A DNA stretch of 64,000 bases from Shewanella maritima (lineage in GTDB: Bacteria > Pseudomonadota > Gammaproteobacteria > Enterobacterales > Shewanellaceae): assembly GCF_004295345.1 (NCBI RefSeq), contig NZ_CP036200.1:4527501-4591500 (forward strand), written 5' to 3'. Shown here piece by piece: positions 29,581-39,729 of the stretch. The translations under genes and the position numbers were made by a program. Each line of letters starts with the position of its first letter. Positions within the stretch are counted from its first letter, which is position 1. The notes below the pieces were generated by a model. That model made no database searches. It was not told the origin of the DNA and worked only from the letters and a program-made list of their open reading frames with translations.

Positions 29581-30558
29581 GTGGCTCAAATGAATATGTT
29601 ACACGCCATTAATGAGGCGTTATCCATTGAGATGGAAAAAAACCAATCAATGATCGTATTTGGTGAAGACGTTGGCCACTTTGGCGGTGTTTTCCGTGCA
29701 ACTTCAGGACTGCAAGAAAAGTTTGGTAAAGAGCGTTGTTTCAATACGCCGCTAACTGAGCAAGGTATTGCTGGTTTTGCTAACGGTTACGCTGCTGCAG
29801 GTTTAACTGCCGTCGCTGAAATTCAGTTCGCTGACTATATCTTCCCGGCGTTTGACCAAATCGTCAATGAGTCGGCAAAGTTTCGTTACCGTAGTGGTAA
29901 TCAGTTTGACGTTGGCGGTTTGACGTTCCGTACCCCTTATGGCGGTGGTATTGCTGGTGGTCATTATCACTCACAATCTCCAGAAGCTTACTTTACTCAA
30001 ACCCCTGGTTTGAAAGTGGTGGTGCCAAGAAACCCAGAGCAAGCAAAAGGCTTGTTACTTGCGGCAATGCGCGATCCTAACCCAGTCGTATTCTTCGAGC
30101 CTAAGCGCCTTTACCGCGCATCGGTGGGCGAAGTACCTGAGGGCGATTACGAGATCGAACTAGGTAAAGCAGAAGTGGTTAAGCAAGGTACTGATATCAC
30201 AGTGCTTGCTTGGGGCGCGCAAATGGAAATTGTTGAGAATGCATGCAAGAAAGCTGAAAAAGAAGGCATTTCATGCGAAATCATCGATTTACGTTCACTC
30301 GCACCATGGGATGTTGATACCGTTGCCGCATCAGTTAAAAAAACAGGCCGCCTACTGATCAACCACGAAGCGCCGTTAACTGGTGGCTTTGCTGGTGAAA
30401 TTGCCGCGACTATTCAACAAGAGTGCTTCTTGTACCTAGAGTCGCCAATTAGCCGAGTGTGTGGTCTAGATACGCCGTACCCGCTAATTCATGAAAAAGA
30501 ATACATGCCAGATGAGCATAAAACATACGAAGCCATTAAAGCTTCTGTTGGCTTCTAG
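29581..30558 (+). CDS. bkdA2: Branched-chain alpha-keto acid dehydrogenase E1 beta
   Basis: A 325-residue subunit with the conserved [14 protein letters not shown] near residue 28, the potassium and thiamine-site region [19 protein letters not shown], and the C-terminal transketolase domain ([17 protein letters not shown]). The start is the GTG at 29581, ten bases after GGGAG; the ATG three codons on lacks a ribosome site at a proper distance. It pairs with BkdA1 as a heterotetramer on the E2 core. Confidence 0.95.
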   Translation: MAQMNMLHAINEALSIEMEKNQSMIVFGEDVGHFGGVFRATSGLQEKFGKERCFNTPLTEQGIAGFANGYAAAGLTAVAEIQFADYIFPAFDQIVNESAKFRYRSGNQFDVGGLTFRTPYGGGIAGGHYHSQSPEAYFTQTPGLKVVVPRNPEQAKGLLLAAMRDPNPVVFFEPKRLYRASVGEVPEGDYEIELGKAEVVKQGTDITVLAWGAQMEIVENACKKAEKEGISCEIIDLRSLAPWDVDTVAASVKKTGRLLINHEAPLTGGFAGEIAATIQQECFLYLESPISRVCGLDTPYPLIHEKEYMPDEHKTYEAIKASVGF

Positions 30559-30570
30559 GAGTAGTTGGCA

Positions 30571-32172
30571 ATGATTAAAGATTTTATTTTGCCAGATATT
30601 GGCGAAGGCGTAGTTGAGTGTGAGCTGGTTGATTGGTTAGTACAAGAAGGCGATATCGTCGTTGAAGACCAACCGATTGCCGATGTGATGACTGACAAAG
30701 CATTAGTGCAAATCCCAGCGCCGCACGCAGGTAAGATCACTAAGCTGTATTACGCTAAAGGTGACATTGCTATTGTGCACAAGCCACTCTACGCAGTCGA
30801 TGTTGACGGTGACGCGGGTGAGGTTGCCGCTGAGCAAGCTGACGACACTAATGAAGCAAGTGCTAGCGCAGCTGAATCTGCGCCTGATACAACTGCCCCT
30901 GTTACTACTAGCACTGGTGGCGCGGTTGTAGAAGACTTTTTATTACCCGATATCGGTGAAGGTATTGTTGAGTGTGAATTGGTTGAATGGCTAGTGCAAG
31001 AAGGCGAAATGGTCGAAGAAGATCAACCCATCGCTGATGTGATGACTGATAAAGCGCTTGTGCAAATTCCAGCAATTAAGGCGGGCAAAATGGTCAAGCA
31101 CTATTACCGCAAAGGCCAGCTCGCTAAAGTTCACTCGCCACTATTTGCGATTGAAGTCGAAGGCAGTGCTGCGCCGGCAGCTGCGCCAGCTGAACAAGCT
31201 GAAGTAGCAACAACTGCTACAGCAGCACCGAGTGAGGGCGTTGCGCAAGGTAAAGCACTGGCAAGTCCAGCTGTTCGCCGCCTAGCACGTAGCCTTGATA
31301 TTAATATCGCTGAAGTAAAAGGCAGCGGTAAAAATGGCCGCGTATACAAAGAAGATGTTGAGCGTCATAGTCAAGGTGGTCAAGTTAGTGCTGCTAAGAC
31401 AGTTGCAACACCAAGCGCACCCGTTACTACAAATGCTCCTGTTGCTCCAGCTCCTGTGGCAAGCGCTGGTGATCTCGTTGAGCCAATCAAAGGCGTTAAG
31501 GCTGTGATGGCGAAGATGATGGTAGAGTCTGTGTCTACCATTCCGCACTTCACCTATTGCGAAGAGTTTGATCTAACTGAACTCGTTGCGCTGCGTGAAT
31601 CAATGAAGAAACGCTACTCGACTGAAGACGTTAAGCTAACCATGATGCCATTCTTTATGAAGGCGATGTCGCTAGCGATCAATGAGTACCCAATTCTCAA
31701 TTCGCAAGTGAATGCTGATTGTAGTGAGCTAACGTACAAAGCAAGCCACAATATCGGCATGGCAGTTGACTCAAAAGTTGGCCTGCTAGTACCTAATGTC
31801 AAAGACGTACAAGCTAAGTCGATTTTAGATGTTGCAGCTGATATCACCCGTTTGACCAACGACGCTCGTAGCGGCCGTGTTGCGCCAGCCGATCTTAAAG
31901 AAGGTACCATTACCATCTCAAACATTGGCGCCTTAGGTGGCACAGTCGCTACGCCAATTATCAATAAACCAGAGGTGGCAATTGTTGCTCTCGGTAAGCT
32001 GCAAAACTTACCGCGCTTTAATGATAATGGTGAAGTAGAAGCACGTAAGATCATGCAAGTAAGTTGGTCTGGCGATCACCGCGTGATTGATGGTGGCACT
32101 ATTGCTCGCTTCTGTAACTTGTGGAAACACTATCTAGAGAATCCACAAGAAATGCTGATGGCGATGAAGTAA
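30571..32172 (+). CDS. bkdB: Branched-chain alpha-keto acid dehydrogenase E2 with two lipoyl domains
   Basis: A 533-residue acyltransferase core subunit. Two near-identical lipoyl domains occupy about residues 1-78 and 120-197, with lipoylated lysines at K43 and K161 in MTDKALVQIP. A peripheral subunit-binding domain spans about 229-266 and the catalytic domain ends with H503 and D507 in GDHRVIDGGT. Alanine/proline linkers connect them. The ATG at 30571 is nine bases from GGAG; an upstream in-frame TTG at 30565 is too close. Many BkdB proteins carry one lipoyl domain, so the duplication is a lineage feature. Confidence 0.95.
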   Translation: MIKDFILPDIGEGVVECELVDWLVQEGDIVVEDQPIADVMTDKALVQIPAPHAGKITKLYYAKGDIAIVHKPLYAVDVDGDAGEVAAEQADDTNEASASAAESAPDTTAPVTTSTGGAVVEDFLLPDIGEGIVECELVEWLVQEGEMVEEDQPIADVMTDKALVQIPAIKAGKMVKHYYRKGQLAKVHSPLFAIEVEGSAAPAAAPAEQAEVATTATAAPSEGVAQGKALASPAVRRLARSLDINIAEVKGSGKNGRVYKEDVERHSQGGQVSAAKTVATPSAPVTTNAPVAPAPVASAGDLVEPIKGVKAVMAKMMVESVSTIPHFTYCEEFDLTELVALRESMKKRYSTEDVKLTMMPFFMKAMSLAINEYPILNSQVNADCSELTYKASHNIGMAVDSKVGLLVPNVKDVQAKSILDVAADITRLTNDARSGRVAPADLKEGTITISNIGALGGTVATPIINKPEVAIVALGKLQNLPRFNDNGEVEARKIMQVSWSGDHRVIDGGTIARFCNLWKHYLENPQEMLMAMK

Positions 32173-32215
32173 TTCAACCTGTTCAAATTATGTTGAATAA
32201 TTGAACATTTATTTA

Positions 32216-32245
32216 AAAAGGACGCAAACTGCGTCCTTTTGTTTT
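32216..32245 (+). terminator. Rho-independent terminator after bkdB
   Basis: Stem AAAAGGACGC / GCGTCCTTTT with an AAACT loop and a T-rich tail, about 44 bases after the bkdB stop. Confidence 0.92.
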
Positions 32246-32295
32246 ATGTGACGTTTTCGTATAATTGCGCCACTTATTTTGTATTGGGAAGTATT

Positions 32296-33363
32296 ATGAG
32301 TCTGTCGGCACCTCAAATTGAAACTATTGACTATCCATTTCCAGCTAAACCTGCCGTGTTGTCTGACGATGAAAAAGCAACTTACAAAGCACGTATCAAG
32401 CAATTACTAAAAGAACAAAACGCGGTACTTGTTGCACACTATTATACTGACCCTGAAATTCAGGCGCTGGCGGAAGAAACCGGTGGTTGTGTTTCTGACT
32501 CGCTTGAGATGGCGCGTTTTGGTCGTGATCATCCTGCTGATAAATTAATTGTCGCGGGTGTTAAGTTCATGGGCGAAACAGCAAAGATCTTAAGCCCAGA
32601 AAAAACCGTGTACATGCCAACGTTAGAAGCGACTTGCTCGCTAGACCTTGGTTGCCCAATCGAGCAGTTTAGCGAGTTCTGTGACGCTCATCCAGACCAT
32701 ACTGTTGTGGTTTACGCTAATACTTCTGCTGCAGTTAAAGCTCGTGCAGACTGGGTTGTCACTTCAAGCATCGCACTAGAAATTGTTGAACACCTTGATA
32801 GCGAAGGTAAAAAGATTATCTGGGGCCCAGACCGTCATTTAGGCTCTTACATCGCCAAACAAACTGGCGCAGATATGCTGATGTGGCAGGGCGACTGTAT
32901 CGTGCACGATGAGTTTAAATCGAACGCACTTAAGCAGTTAAAACAGCAATACCCTGATGCGGCGGTATTGGTTCACCCTGAATCACCTGCAAATGTGGTA
33001 GCGATTGCCGACGCGGTTGGCTCAACTAGTCAGCTAATTAAAGCCGCGCAGACAATGGATAATGATACTTTCATTGTGGCAACCGATAAAGGTATTTTTT
33101 ACAAGATGCAGCAAGCTGCACCAGGTAAAACCTTAATTGAAGCACCTACAGGCGGTAACGGCGCAACTTGTCGTAGCTGCGCTCATTGTCCGTGGATGGC
33201 AATGAACGGCCTACAAGCCATTTACACCTCGCTTACTGCAGAAAATAAAGCAGAGCACGAGGTTTTTGTAGATGATGCACTGCGTGAAAAGGCGCTCATT
33301 CCGCTAACTCGCATGCTAGATTTTGCTAAAACCCTAAATATGAAAGTGAAGGGTAACGCTTAA
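32296..33363 (+). CDS. nadA: Quinolinate synthase NadA
   Basis: A 355-residue iron-sulfur enzyme that condenses iminoaspartate with dihydroxyacetone phosphate in NAD synthesis. The three cluster ligands are visible as C114 ([10 protein letters not shown]), the cysteine of [10 protein letters not shown], and the last cysteine of [10 protein letters not shown]. The ATG at 32296 follows GGGAAG; upstream extension to 32239 would run into the bkdB terminator and is rejected. Confidence 0.96.
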   Translation: MSLSAPQIETIDYPFPAKPAVLSDDEKATYKARIKQLLKEQNAVLVAHYYTDPEIQALAEETGGCVSDSLEMARFGRDHPADKLIVAGVKFMGETAKILSPEKTVYMPTLEATCSLDLGCPIEQFSEFCDAHPDHTVVVYANTSAAVKARADWVVTSSIALEIVEHLDSEGKKIIWGPDRHLGSYIAKQTGADMLMWQGDCIVHDEFKSNALKQLKQQYPDAAVLVHPESPANVVAIADAVGSTSQLIKAAQTMDNDTFIVATDKGIFYKMQQAAPGKTLIEAPTGGNGATCRSCAHCPWMAMNGLQAIYTSLTAENKAEHEVFVDDALREKALIPLTRMLDFAKTLNMKVKGNA

Positions 33364-33394
33364 TTGCTCTAATTTTGAGTTTGTTATATGAAAG

Positions 33395-33417
33395 CCGCTT
33401 TTCGAAGCGGTTTTTTT
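33395..33417 (+). terminator. Rho-independent terminator after nadA
   Basis: Stem CCGCTT / AAGCGG closed by a stable TTCG tetraloop, followed by seven T residues. Confidence 0.95.
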
Positions 33418-33455
33418 ATGGGTGGAAGTTAGAGCGCATAGCTAATATCCAAAAC

Positions 33456-33482
33456 AAAAAGCCTCGCATGAGCGAGGCTTTT
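33456..33482 (-). terminator. Terminator of the minus-strand GAPDH gene
   Basis: Stem GCCTCGC / GCGAGGC flanked by A and T runs. On the minus strand it ends in a T run and lies about 30 bases after the gapA stop. Confidence 0.88.
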
Positions 33483-33511
33483 GATGATTCGAATTGGCTA
33501 ATTGAGCGAAA

Positions 33512-34522
33512 TTACTTGGCGTTCATTAGTGCAACTGTATTGTCTAGCATACGGTTGCTAAAGCCCCATTCGTTGTCGTACCAAGCCATCACTTTAACTA
33601 GGCGACCGTTAACCTTGGTTTGTGTCGCGTCAAAGTTTGACGAGTAAGGGTTGTGGTTAAAGTCGATAGACACCAAAGGCTGCTCGTTAACCGCAAGTAC
33701 TTCGCCTAGTGGCATTTGCTTAGCAGCATCAGTCACGATTTGGTTAATTTCTTCAACGCTAGTGTTGCGACCAGCAACAAAGGTTAAGTCAACCAATGAC
33801 ACGTTTACTGTTGGTACACGTACAGCCATACCGTCAAACTTACCTTGAAGCTCTGGTACGACTAGACCCACAGCTGCAGCCGCACCTGTTTTAGTTGGGA
33901 TCATCGACATAGCAGCAGCACGAGCGCGGCGCAGGTCAGTGTGGTAAACGTCAGACAGACGTTGGTCGTTGGTGTATGCGTGAATAGTGGTCATTAAACC
34001 AGACTCAATACCAACAGCATCGTTTAACGGCTTAGCAAATGGCGCTAAACAGTTAGTGGTACAAGAAGCGTTAGAGATAACTGTCATGTCTGCAGTTAAT
34101 ACTTCTTGGTTTACGCCATATACTACGGTCGCATCAACGTTTTTACCTGGCGCAGAAATAATGACTTTTTTAGCACCAGCATCTAGGTGAGGTTGAACTG
34201 ATTCTTTCGAAGTGAAGATACCAGTACATTCGTAAACTACGTCAACCTTTAGATCAGCCCAAGGAAGCTTAGAAGGGTCACGCTCTTGGAAAGTTAGGAT
34301 CTTGTCGCCATTTACATAAATAGCTTCTTCATCATGTTCAACGCTTGCATTGAAGCGACCATGTACTGAGTCGTACTTAGTTAGATGTGCGTTGATTGAA
34401 GCATCGCCTAAGTCATTGAGTGCGACGATTTCGATTGGGTAATCCTTTTCGCTTTCGTAAAGTGCACGTAAAACATTTCTACCGATACGGCCATAGCCAT
34501 TAATTGCAACACGGATAGTCAT
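33512..34522 (-). CDS. gapA: Glyceraldehyde-3-phosphate dehydrogenase (type I)
   Basis: A 336-residue glycolytic/gluconeogenic enzyme. NAD-binding [10 protein letters not shown] is at 7-16, the catalytic cysteine C154 in SNASCTTNC and base H181 in TIHAYTNDQ. The start at 34522 ([11 protein letters not shown]) has a GAGGGA ribosome site; the frame running up to 34603 has no support. Some blocks ([19 protein letters not shown]) resemble erythrose-4-phosphate dehydrogenase, but the [16 protein letters not shown] region is typical GAPDH. A HexR-like palindrome lies 46 bases upstream. Confidence 0.92.
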   Translation of the reverse strand: MTIRVAINGYGRIGRNVLRALYESEKDYPIEIVALNDLGDASINAHLTKYDSVHGRFNASVEHDEEAIYVNGDKILTFQERDPSKLPWADLKVDVVYECTGIFTSKESVQPHLDAGAKKVIISAPGKNVDATVVYGVNQEVLTADMTVISNASCTTNCLAPFAKPLNDAVGIESGLMTTIHAYTNDQRLSDVYHTDLRRARAAAMSMIPTKTGAAAAVGLVVPELQGKFDGMAVRVPTVNVSLVDLTFVAGRNTSVEEINQIVTDAAKQMPLGEVLAVNEQPLVSIDFNHNPYSSNFDATQTKVNGRLVKVMAWYDNEWGFSNRMLDNTVALMNAK

Positions 34523-34567
34523 CTCATATCCCTCTAGTGAAAATAATCTGGTGGTTCGTCTAACGCC

Positions 34568-34584
34568 TGGTAGTAAAATTACCA
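34568..34584. promoter_or_regulatory. HexR-like palindrome upstream of gapA
   Basis: TGGTAGTAAAATTACCA has perfect 5-bp arms and matches 11 of 15 positions of the HexR consensus TGTAATTAAATTACA, as I recall it. HexR is the RpiR-family regulator of central sugar metabolism in Shewanella. A match this partial needs testing. Confidence 0.45.
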
Positions 34585-34713
34585 AATTGTACGACTTGGT
34601 CAAGCTAAAATGCGCTTTTTATCGTCATATCGACTAACAATTTCGTATTTTTTTTACAAAAACACGTGTCACGTCAAGTTAACACCTATGATAGACGTTT
34701 TTTACGAATTGGT

Positions 34714-35553
34714 TTATTGCAGGTTAATTAATTTTTGACCAATTTCTGAAGTGGCAAAATTTCCACTTTCGATGGAATCAACTAACGCTTGTGCTTGGGT
34801 GTCTAGTTGGTTTGCCAATTGTTTATTGCCATTAATGAAGCCGAGTAGCTGTCTTTCATCGGCTTTATTGTCTGTCATGAGAATATTAGCCTTGGTGAAC
34901 AAGTAGGCATTTTCAAAATCTTGCAACCTTTGATAAACCGAAGCTAAACCCAATAACCAGTCAGTATTAAAGCCATCTGGGTCGTCGACGGACAGTAGTT
35001 CTAAATAAAGTGCTTTTGATTTTGCTTGGTCAATGCGCACAAAGTGACTTGCTAATGATGCCTTTATTTGGTTGTCGTTAACTAATCCTTGTGCAAACTG
35101 GTCTAATACGATTTGCAAAGAGGGGAAGTCATTAAATCTGAGCCAGCGATAGTAGGCCAAATGTAAATCGGGGTTATCTTTAGTGTATTCGCGCAGCTCA
35201 GCTAGCGTTTGCGTGCTCACTGCAAACGCACGTTTTCTGTCTTGAGTTCGCTCAGGATGCAAGATGTGCTCAACGCCTGCAGCAAGTTCAATACAGTTAC
35301 TGTAATCTTCAAGGTGAATGAGAAGGTCGAATAATTGTTTACCACTCGGTGTTTGGCTGTTCATTAATTGGTAACGATGGCGGATCAGGTCGCCTTTTTC
35401 GTATCGACACCAACTATCTCGATGAAGATCAGCACAAAGTTGAGGATTATTTTTACAAATCTGGTCGCTATTTCGGTCATTTTCGCAGCCAAAAAGCCCG
35501 AAAAATAACCCCGACAAACCAATTGATGTAATTATTACAAAATTCCGTCTCAA
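34714..35553 (-). CDS. Putative lipoprotein, DUF2989-like
   Basis: A 279-residue protein with an N-terminal signal and a cysteine at residue 23 (GLFGC) that fits a lipobox. The mature N-terminus carries a cysteine-rich block (ICKNNPQLCADLHRDSWC) typical of a Shewanella/Alteromonadales family that I identify, with moderate certainty, as DUF2989; the rest is helical and TPR-like. The start is a TTG at 35553, with GGAG five bases upstream and no ATG near. It stands between the two GAPDH genes. Function is unknown. Confidence 0.8.
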   Translation of the reverse strand: MRRNFVIITSIGLSGLFFGLFGCENDRNSDQICKNNPQLCADLHRDSWCRYEKGDLIRHRYQLMNSQTPSGKQLFDLLIHLEDYSNCIELAAGVEHILHPERTQDRKRAFAVSTQTLAELREYTKDNPDLHLAYYRWLRFNDFPSLQIVLDQFAQGLVNDNQIKASLASHFVRIDQAKSKALYLELLSVDDPDGFNTDWLLGLASVYQRLQDFENAYLFTKANILMTDNKADERQLLGFINGNKQLANQLDTQAQALVDSIESGNFATSEIGQKLINLQ

Positions 35554-35576
35554 ATTGACTCCAAATCTTAAATTTG

Positions 35577-35591
35577 TCTAATAAAATTACA
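35577..35591. promoter_or_regulatory. HexR-like site between DUF2989-like gene and gapB
   Basis: TCTAATAAAATTACA matches 13 of 15 positions of the recalled HexR consensus TGTAATTAAATTACA. It lies 24 bases before the lipoprotein start and 165 bases before the gapB start. A second palindrome TGTAATTATTACA (35527-35539), with a shorter spacer, lies just inside the lipoprotein coding region. Confidence 0.55.
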
Positions 35592-35755
35592 TGTTTACAG
35601 GAAATTTGTTACTGGCGAAATCGATGAGATTTCATTACAATGTCGCCGACCTAGCGGGGCTGAGCCCCTATTATAAAATCATTATTGGTCTTTTCTTTTT
35701 GTTACTCAAACCTTTCTTCAAATAAATGACGAAAAGTGAGATAAAGGATCCCTTC

Positions 35756-37195
35756 ATGAGCGCAGATAAACATTTACGTAGCTGGCAAGAACGATTTGAA
35801 ATGGCAGAAGCAATGCAACCATTGCTCGGTAAGCTATACCGTAACCAAGGTGTTGAGGTTATGTTGTATGGTAAGCCGTTATTAAGTGCTTCAACCATTG
35901 AGGTTATCAAAGCTCATCGATTAGTACGTCGTCACGTTGGTGAAAAGCTACGTTTACGTGAAAGCTTCCCATTCGTAGAAGCATTAAGCAAACTTGCTGT
36001 TAAACACTGTAAAGTTGATATCGGTAAGCTAGCGGTTAACTACTGGAAAAACCATTCAGATGCATCTGAAATCCAAGCTTACATGACTCGTGAGCTAGAA
36101 GGTGCAATGAACTATGGTGACGACACACCAGCACGTGATGTTGTATTATACGGTTTCGGTCGTATCGGTCGTTTATTAGCGCGTCTTATGATTGAACGTA
36201 CAGGTCAAAGCAACAAGCTTTGTTTACGTGCAATTGTACTGCGTGGTGGTAAGAAGGGTGACCTTGAAAAGCGTGCAAGCTTGCTACGTCGCGACTCAGT
36301 TCATGGTGCATTTAACGGCTCGGTTGAAGTCGATGAAGAAAACAATGCAATTATTGCTAACGGTACTTACATTCAAGTTATCTACGCAAACTCGCCAGAT
36401 GAAGTTGACTACACAAAATATGGCATCAATGATGCGCTAGTAGTTGATAACACGGGTATCTGGAAAGACGAAGATGGCCTAGGTCTGCACCTTAAGAGTA
36501 AAGGTGCTAGCAAGGTACTATTGACTGCTCCTGCTAAAGGCGCAATCAAAAATGTCGTTTACGGTGTGAACGACAGTGACATTCTAGATACTGACACTAT
36601 CGTATCTGCGGCAAGTTGTACTACTAACGCCATTACCCCAATTCTTAAAGCGGTTAACGATAAGTATGGTATTGAGAATGGTCACGTTGAGACGATTCAC
36701 TCGTACACTAACGACCAAAACCTTATCGACAACTACCACAAAGCTGACCGCCGCGGTCGCAGTGCACCATTAAACATGGTTATCACTGAAACAGGTGCTG
36801 CGAAAGCAGTATCTAAAGCGCTACCGGCTCTTGAAGGTAAGCTAACCGGTAATGCTATCCGCGTACCTACTCCAAATGTATCGATGGCGATTATCAGCTT
36901 GAACCTAAACGGTGAAACTGATCGTGACGAAATGAACGATTACTTGAAGCACATGGCATTGCAATCTGATCTGCAATATCAAATCGACTTCACTGAGTCG
37001 ACTGAAATTGTGTCAAATGACTTAGTTGGTTCTCGTTATGCTGGTGTTGTTGATTCACAAGCTACGATTGCTGATGGTAAGCGCGCTATTCTTTATGTCT
37101 GGTACGACAACGAGTTTGGCTATAGCTGCCAGGTAGTTGGTGTTATGCAGAAGATGCTAGGTTTAACTACGCTATCTTTGCCAAGCCAAAAATAG
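35756..37195 (+). CDS. gapB: Long-form glyceraldehyde-3-phosphate dehydrogenase with N-terminal extension
   Basis: A 479-residue GAPDH. Residues 1-125 form a helical extension with no counterpart in GapA; the Rossmann motif GFGRIGR is at 133-139, the catalytic cysteine C288 in SAASCTTN and H315 in TIHSYTND. Long GAPDHs of this kind occur in Shewanella and Vibrio and are thought to act in gluconeogenesis with NADP or NAD; cofactor preference cannot be read here. The ATG at 35756 follows AAAGGA; an upstream in-frame ATG at 35726 has no ribosome site. A small GC hairpin (GGGGC-TGA-GCCCC, 35656-35668) lies in the leader. Confidence 0.92.
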   Translation: MSADKHLRSWQERFEMAEAMQPLLGKLYRNQGVEVMLYGKPLLSASTIEVIKAHRLVRRHVGEKLRLRESFPFVEALSKLAVKHCKVDIGKLAVNYWKNHSDASEIQAYMTRELEGAMNYGDDTPARDVVLYGFGRIGRLLARLMIERTGQSNKLCLRAIVLRGGKKGDLEKRASLLRRDSVHGAFNGSVEVDEENNAIIANGTYIQVIYANSPDEVDYTKYGINDALVVDNTGIWKDEDGLGLHLKSKGASKVLLTAPAKGAIKNVVYGVNDSDILDTDTIVSAASCTTNAITPILKAVNDKYGIENGHVETIHSYTNDQNLIDNYHKADRRGRSAPLNMVITETGAAKAVSKALPALEGKLTGNAIRVPTPNVSMAIISLNLNGETDRDEMNDYLKHMALQSDLQYQIDFTESTEIVSNDLVGSRYAGVVDSQATIADGKRAILYVWYDNEFGYSCQVVGVMQKMLGLTTLSLPSQK

Positions 37196-37230
37196 GCTCA
37201 AAACCTTAAACTGAGTCTAATTAGACGTTT

Positions 37231-37258
37231 AAAAAGCACCTTTTAAAGGTGCTTTTTT
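37231..37258 (+). terminator. Rho-independent terminator after gapB
   Basis: Stem AAAAGCACC / GGTGCTTTT with a T-rich tail, about 35 bases after the stop. Confidence 0.93.
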
Positions 37259-37538
37259 GTTTTCAGTCCTGAGCGAACTATTCCCTAATTCAACTCTACC
37301 ATCCATCTGTTTTGCGAAACTGGCGTTTGAGTCGACATTTTTGTCTATTAGGTTAAAACTATTGTTGATTTAATAATTTTGTAGGACGAAAACTGAGTAT
37401 TGTTCATAAATTATGAGTTTCTTAACAACATGATGAGTTCTCGCTACTCACCACGGCAATACAATGGTATAAGTTACGCTGGTTGAAACATCAATTACCC
37501 TCAATTGTTACCCTTAAAAGAAATTTAGGACACCTAGT

Positions 37539-38732
37539 ATGATTTTCTCTAATGTCACTCAAGCTCCAGCGGATCCGATTTTAGGCTTAACCGATGCATT
37601 TAAAGCCGATACACGCCCAACTAAAGTTAATCTAGGCGTAGGTATTTATAAGGATGAAGCAGGGCAGACGCCGGTACTTTCTTCAGTGAAGAAAGCTGAA
37701 GCTAAGTTGATTGAGATTGAGAAATCTAAAAGCTATTTAGGCATTGACGGTGTACAAGCCTATAACCAAGCAGTACAAGCTTTGCTTTTTGGTGATGCTA
37801 GCCCAATTATTGCAGATAAGCGCGCGCGTACAGCGCAGGCTCCAGGTGGTACCGGCTCACTGCGTATGGCGGCAGAGTTCTTAGTTAATAACACCAGTGC
37901 GGACACGATTTGGGTAAGTAACCCAACCTGGGCTAACCATCAGAGTATTTTCAGTGCCGCTGGTCTAAATATCGAAACTTACGATTACTATGTTGCTGAA
38001 CAACACGACATTGACTTTGATGCAATGTTAGCCAGTCTTGCTAACGCAAAAGCTGGCGATATCGTGCTATTGCACGGTTGCTGCCATAATCCAACCGGTA
38101 TTGACCTCACGATCGACCAATGGCGTCAAATTGGCGAGTTATGTGTTAAGCAGCAGCTAGTGCCTTTATTTGATTTTGCTTATCAGGGTTTCGGCGCGGG
38201 TATTGAAGAAGATGCGCAAGGTCTACGCACCGTTGCTGCGCAAGTGTCTGAGCTTATCGTTGCTAACTCATTTTCTAAGAACTTTGGTTTATACAATGAA
38301 CGTATTGGCGCAGTTACCTTAGTAGCAGTAAATAGCGAAGAAGCTGAGCGCGCATTTAGCCAGGTTAAGAAAACCATTCGCTCTAGCTACTCAAACCCAC
38401 CTGCACATGGCGGCTTAATTGTGTCGACAATTTTAGCCGACGCTGAGCTTCGCGCTGAGTGGGAGCAAGAGCTTGCACAAATGCGTAGCCGTATTGCCCA
38501 GATGCGCGAGCTGTTTGTTGCCACATTGGCAGCAGAGGGGGTGACCCAAGACTTCAGCTTTATTGCCAAACAAAATGGTATGTTTAGTTTCTCTGGCCTA
38601 AGCAAAGAGCAAGTGGCGCGACTAAAAGACGAGTTTGGTGTGTATATTGTTGGCTCTGGCCGCATCAGTGTCGCTGGCTTAACAAAGGCAAACTTACCAG
38701 TTGTGTGTAAAGCGATTGCACAAGTGCTTTAG
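37539..38732 (+). CDS. Aspartate/aromatic amino acid aminotransferase (class I, subgroup of AspC/TyrB)
   Basis: A 397-residue PLP enzyme that moves amino groups between aspartate or aromatic amino acids and 2-oxoglutarate. The N-terminal [17 protein letters not shown], the NPTG motif (HNPTGIDLT), the PLP lysine K247 in [16 protein letters not shown], and the C-terminal GRISVAGL block place it in the AspC/TyrB group. Whether it prefers aspartate or tyrosine cannot be told from motifs. It is a single-gene unit with its own terminator. Confidence 0.93.
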   Translation: MIFSNVTQAPADPILGLTDAFKADTRPTKVNLGVGIYKDEAGQTPVLSSVKKAEAKLIEIEKSKSYLGIDGVQAYNQAVQALLFGDASPIIADKRARTAQAPGGTGSLRMAAEFLVNNTSADTIWVSNPTWANHQSIFSAAGLNIETYDYYVAEQHDIDFDAMLASLANAKAGDIVLLHGCCHNPTGIDLTIDQWRQIGELCVKQQLVPLFDFAYQGFGAGIEEDAQGLRTVAAQVSELIVANSFSKNFGLYNERIGAVTLVAVNSEEAERAFSQVKKTIRSSYSNPPAHGGLIVSTILADAELRAEWEQELAQMRSRIAQMRELFVATLAAEGVTQDFSFIAKQNGMFSFSGLSKEQVARLKDEFGVYIVGSGRISVAGLTKANLPVVCKAIAQVL

Positions 38733-38770
38733 CTATTAGTTACTAGATACCAAATACTAAACACATAGTA

Positions 38771-38798
38771 AAAACGAGCACTTAGGTGCTCGTTTTTT
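38771..38798 (+). terminator. Rho-independent terminator after the aminotransferase gene
   Basis: Stem AAAACGAGCAC / GTGCTCGTTTT with a TTAG loop and a T run, about 38 bases after the stop. Confidence 0.94.
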
Positions 38799-38904
38799 GT
38801 TTTTACTTATGCAATTAGTTACCCAAGCCAAACAAGAATAGATTTCTGTTTTATGACGAGTTCGGTTTATAATCCATGCAAATTATTGCGATAAGGATGA
38901 CAGC

Positions 38905-39729
38905 TTGAAAACAGGTCGCGTTGGAAAATTTACCCTAGCTTTGGCAACCATAGTAGTACTGATTATTGTGTTTAGAGCAGGAGTGATCCCATTTATTGAT
39001 AAACAGTTACCTAGTATTTCAAGAGTCATTAAATCTGAAGTTGAAAAAGACGAGACACCACTGCCAGACTTTAAAGCGGTGGACGATGTCACTCAGAAAA
39101 AATTGACCTTTTTTAACTACTTTCGCCCATTAGTGATTGAAGAAAACACCATGATCATTAATGAGCGCAAACAAATCCAATCTATTCTTGCCCACCTGCA
39201 AGAAGGCGAGCAGCTCACTGCAGCAGAAAAGCTTCAACTTGATAGAATCGCTAAACGTTACCGACTGGCGGGTAAAGACATTGGCATTAAACAGCTCAGG
39301 CAGTTGTTGCTTAAAGTCGACACTATCCCTGTTGAACTTGTGCTGGTACAAGCCGCCAATGAAAGCGGTTGGGGTAGCTCGCGCTTTTCACAAAAAGGTA
39401 ATAACTATTTTGGTCAGTGGTGCTTCTCAAAAGGTTGCGGTCTCGTGCCATTGTCGCGTACACCGGGGTTGAACCATGAGGTAGCGGTGTTTGACTCACC
39501 GAAAGACTCAGTAATCGCCTATATGAATAACCTAAACAACAATCAGGCATACAAGATGTTTCGCTCAATTCGAGCTGATCTTCGTGCCCAGCACATAGAG
39601 CCTACTGCCGAAGAGTTAGTTTATGGGCTTATGCATTATTCTGAGCGTAAACAAGCTTATATCGACGAGCTACTCGATATGCTGCGTCACAATAAAAAAC
39701 TATTACAAGGAACCGCCGTCAATGCGTAA
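38905..39729 (+). CDS. Bax-like membrane-anchored glucosaminidase
   Basis: A 274-residue protein with one N-terminal membrane helix (about residues 10-30) and a periplasmic glucosaminidase domain of the E. coli Bax type. The catalytic glutamate is probably in AANESGWGSSRFSQKGNN, followed by the FGQWCF block. Such enzymes cut N-acetylglucosaminyl bonds in peptidoglycan. The start is a TTG at 38905, six bases after AAGGATG; no in-frame ATG exists before the helix. The next gene overlaps its end by 8 bases, so the two are translationally coupled. Confidence 0.9.
   Translation: MKTGRVGKFTLALATIVVLIIVFRAGVIPFIDKQLPSISRVIKSEVEKDETPLPDFKAVDDVTQKKLTFFNYFRPLVIEENTMIINERKQIQSILAHLQEGEQLTAAEKLQLDRIAKRYRLAGKDIGIKQLRQLLLKVDTIPVELVLVQAANESGWGSSRFSQKGNNYFGQWCFSKGCGLVPLSRTPGLNHEVAVFDSPKDSVIAYMNNLNNNQAYKMFRSIRADLRAQHIEPTAEELVYGLMHYSERKQAYIDELLDMLRHNKKLLQGTAVNA

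Noticed and set aside
37224..37231. AGACGTTT, a met-box-like octamer downstream of gapB
   Set aside because: It is a single copy without tandem neighbours and sits at a 3' end just before a terminator.
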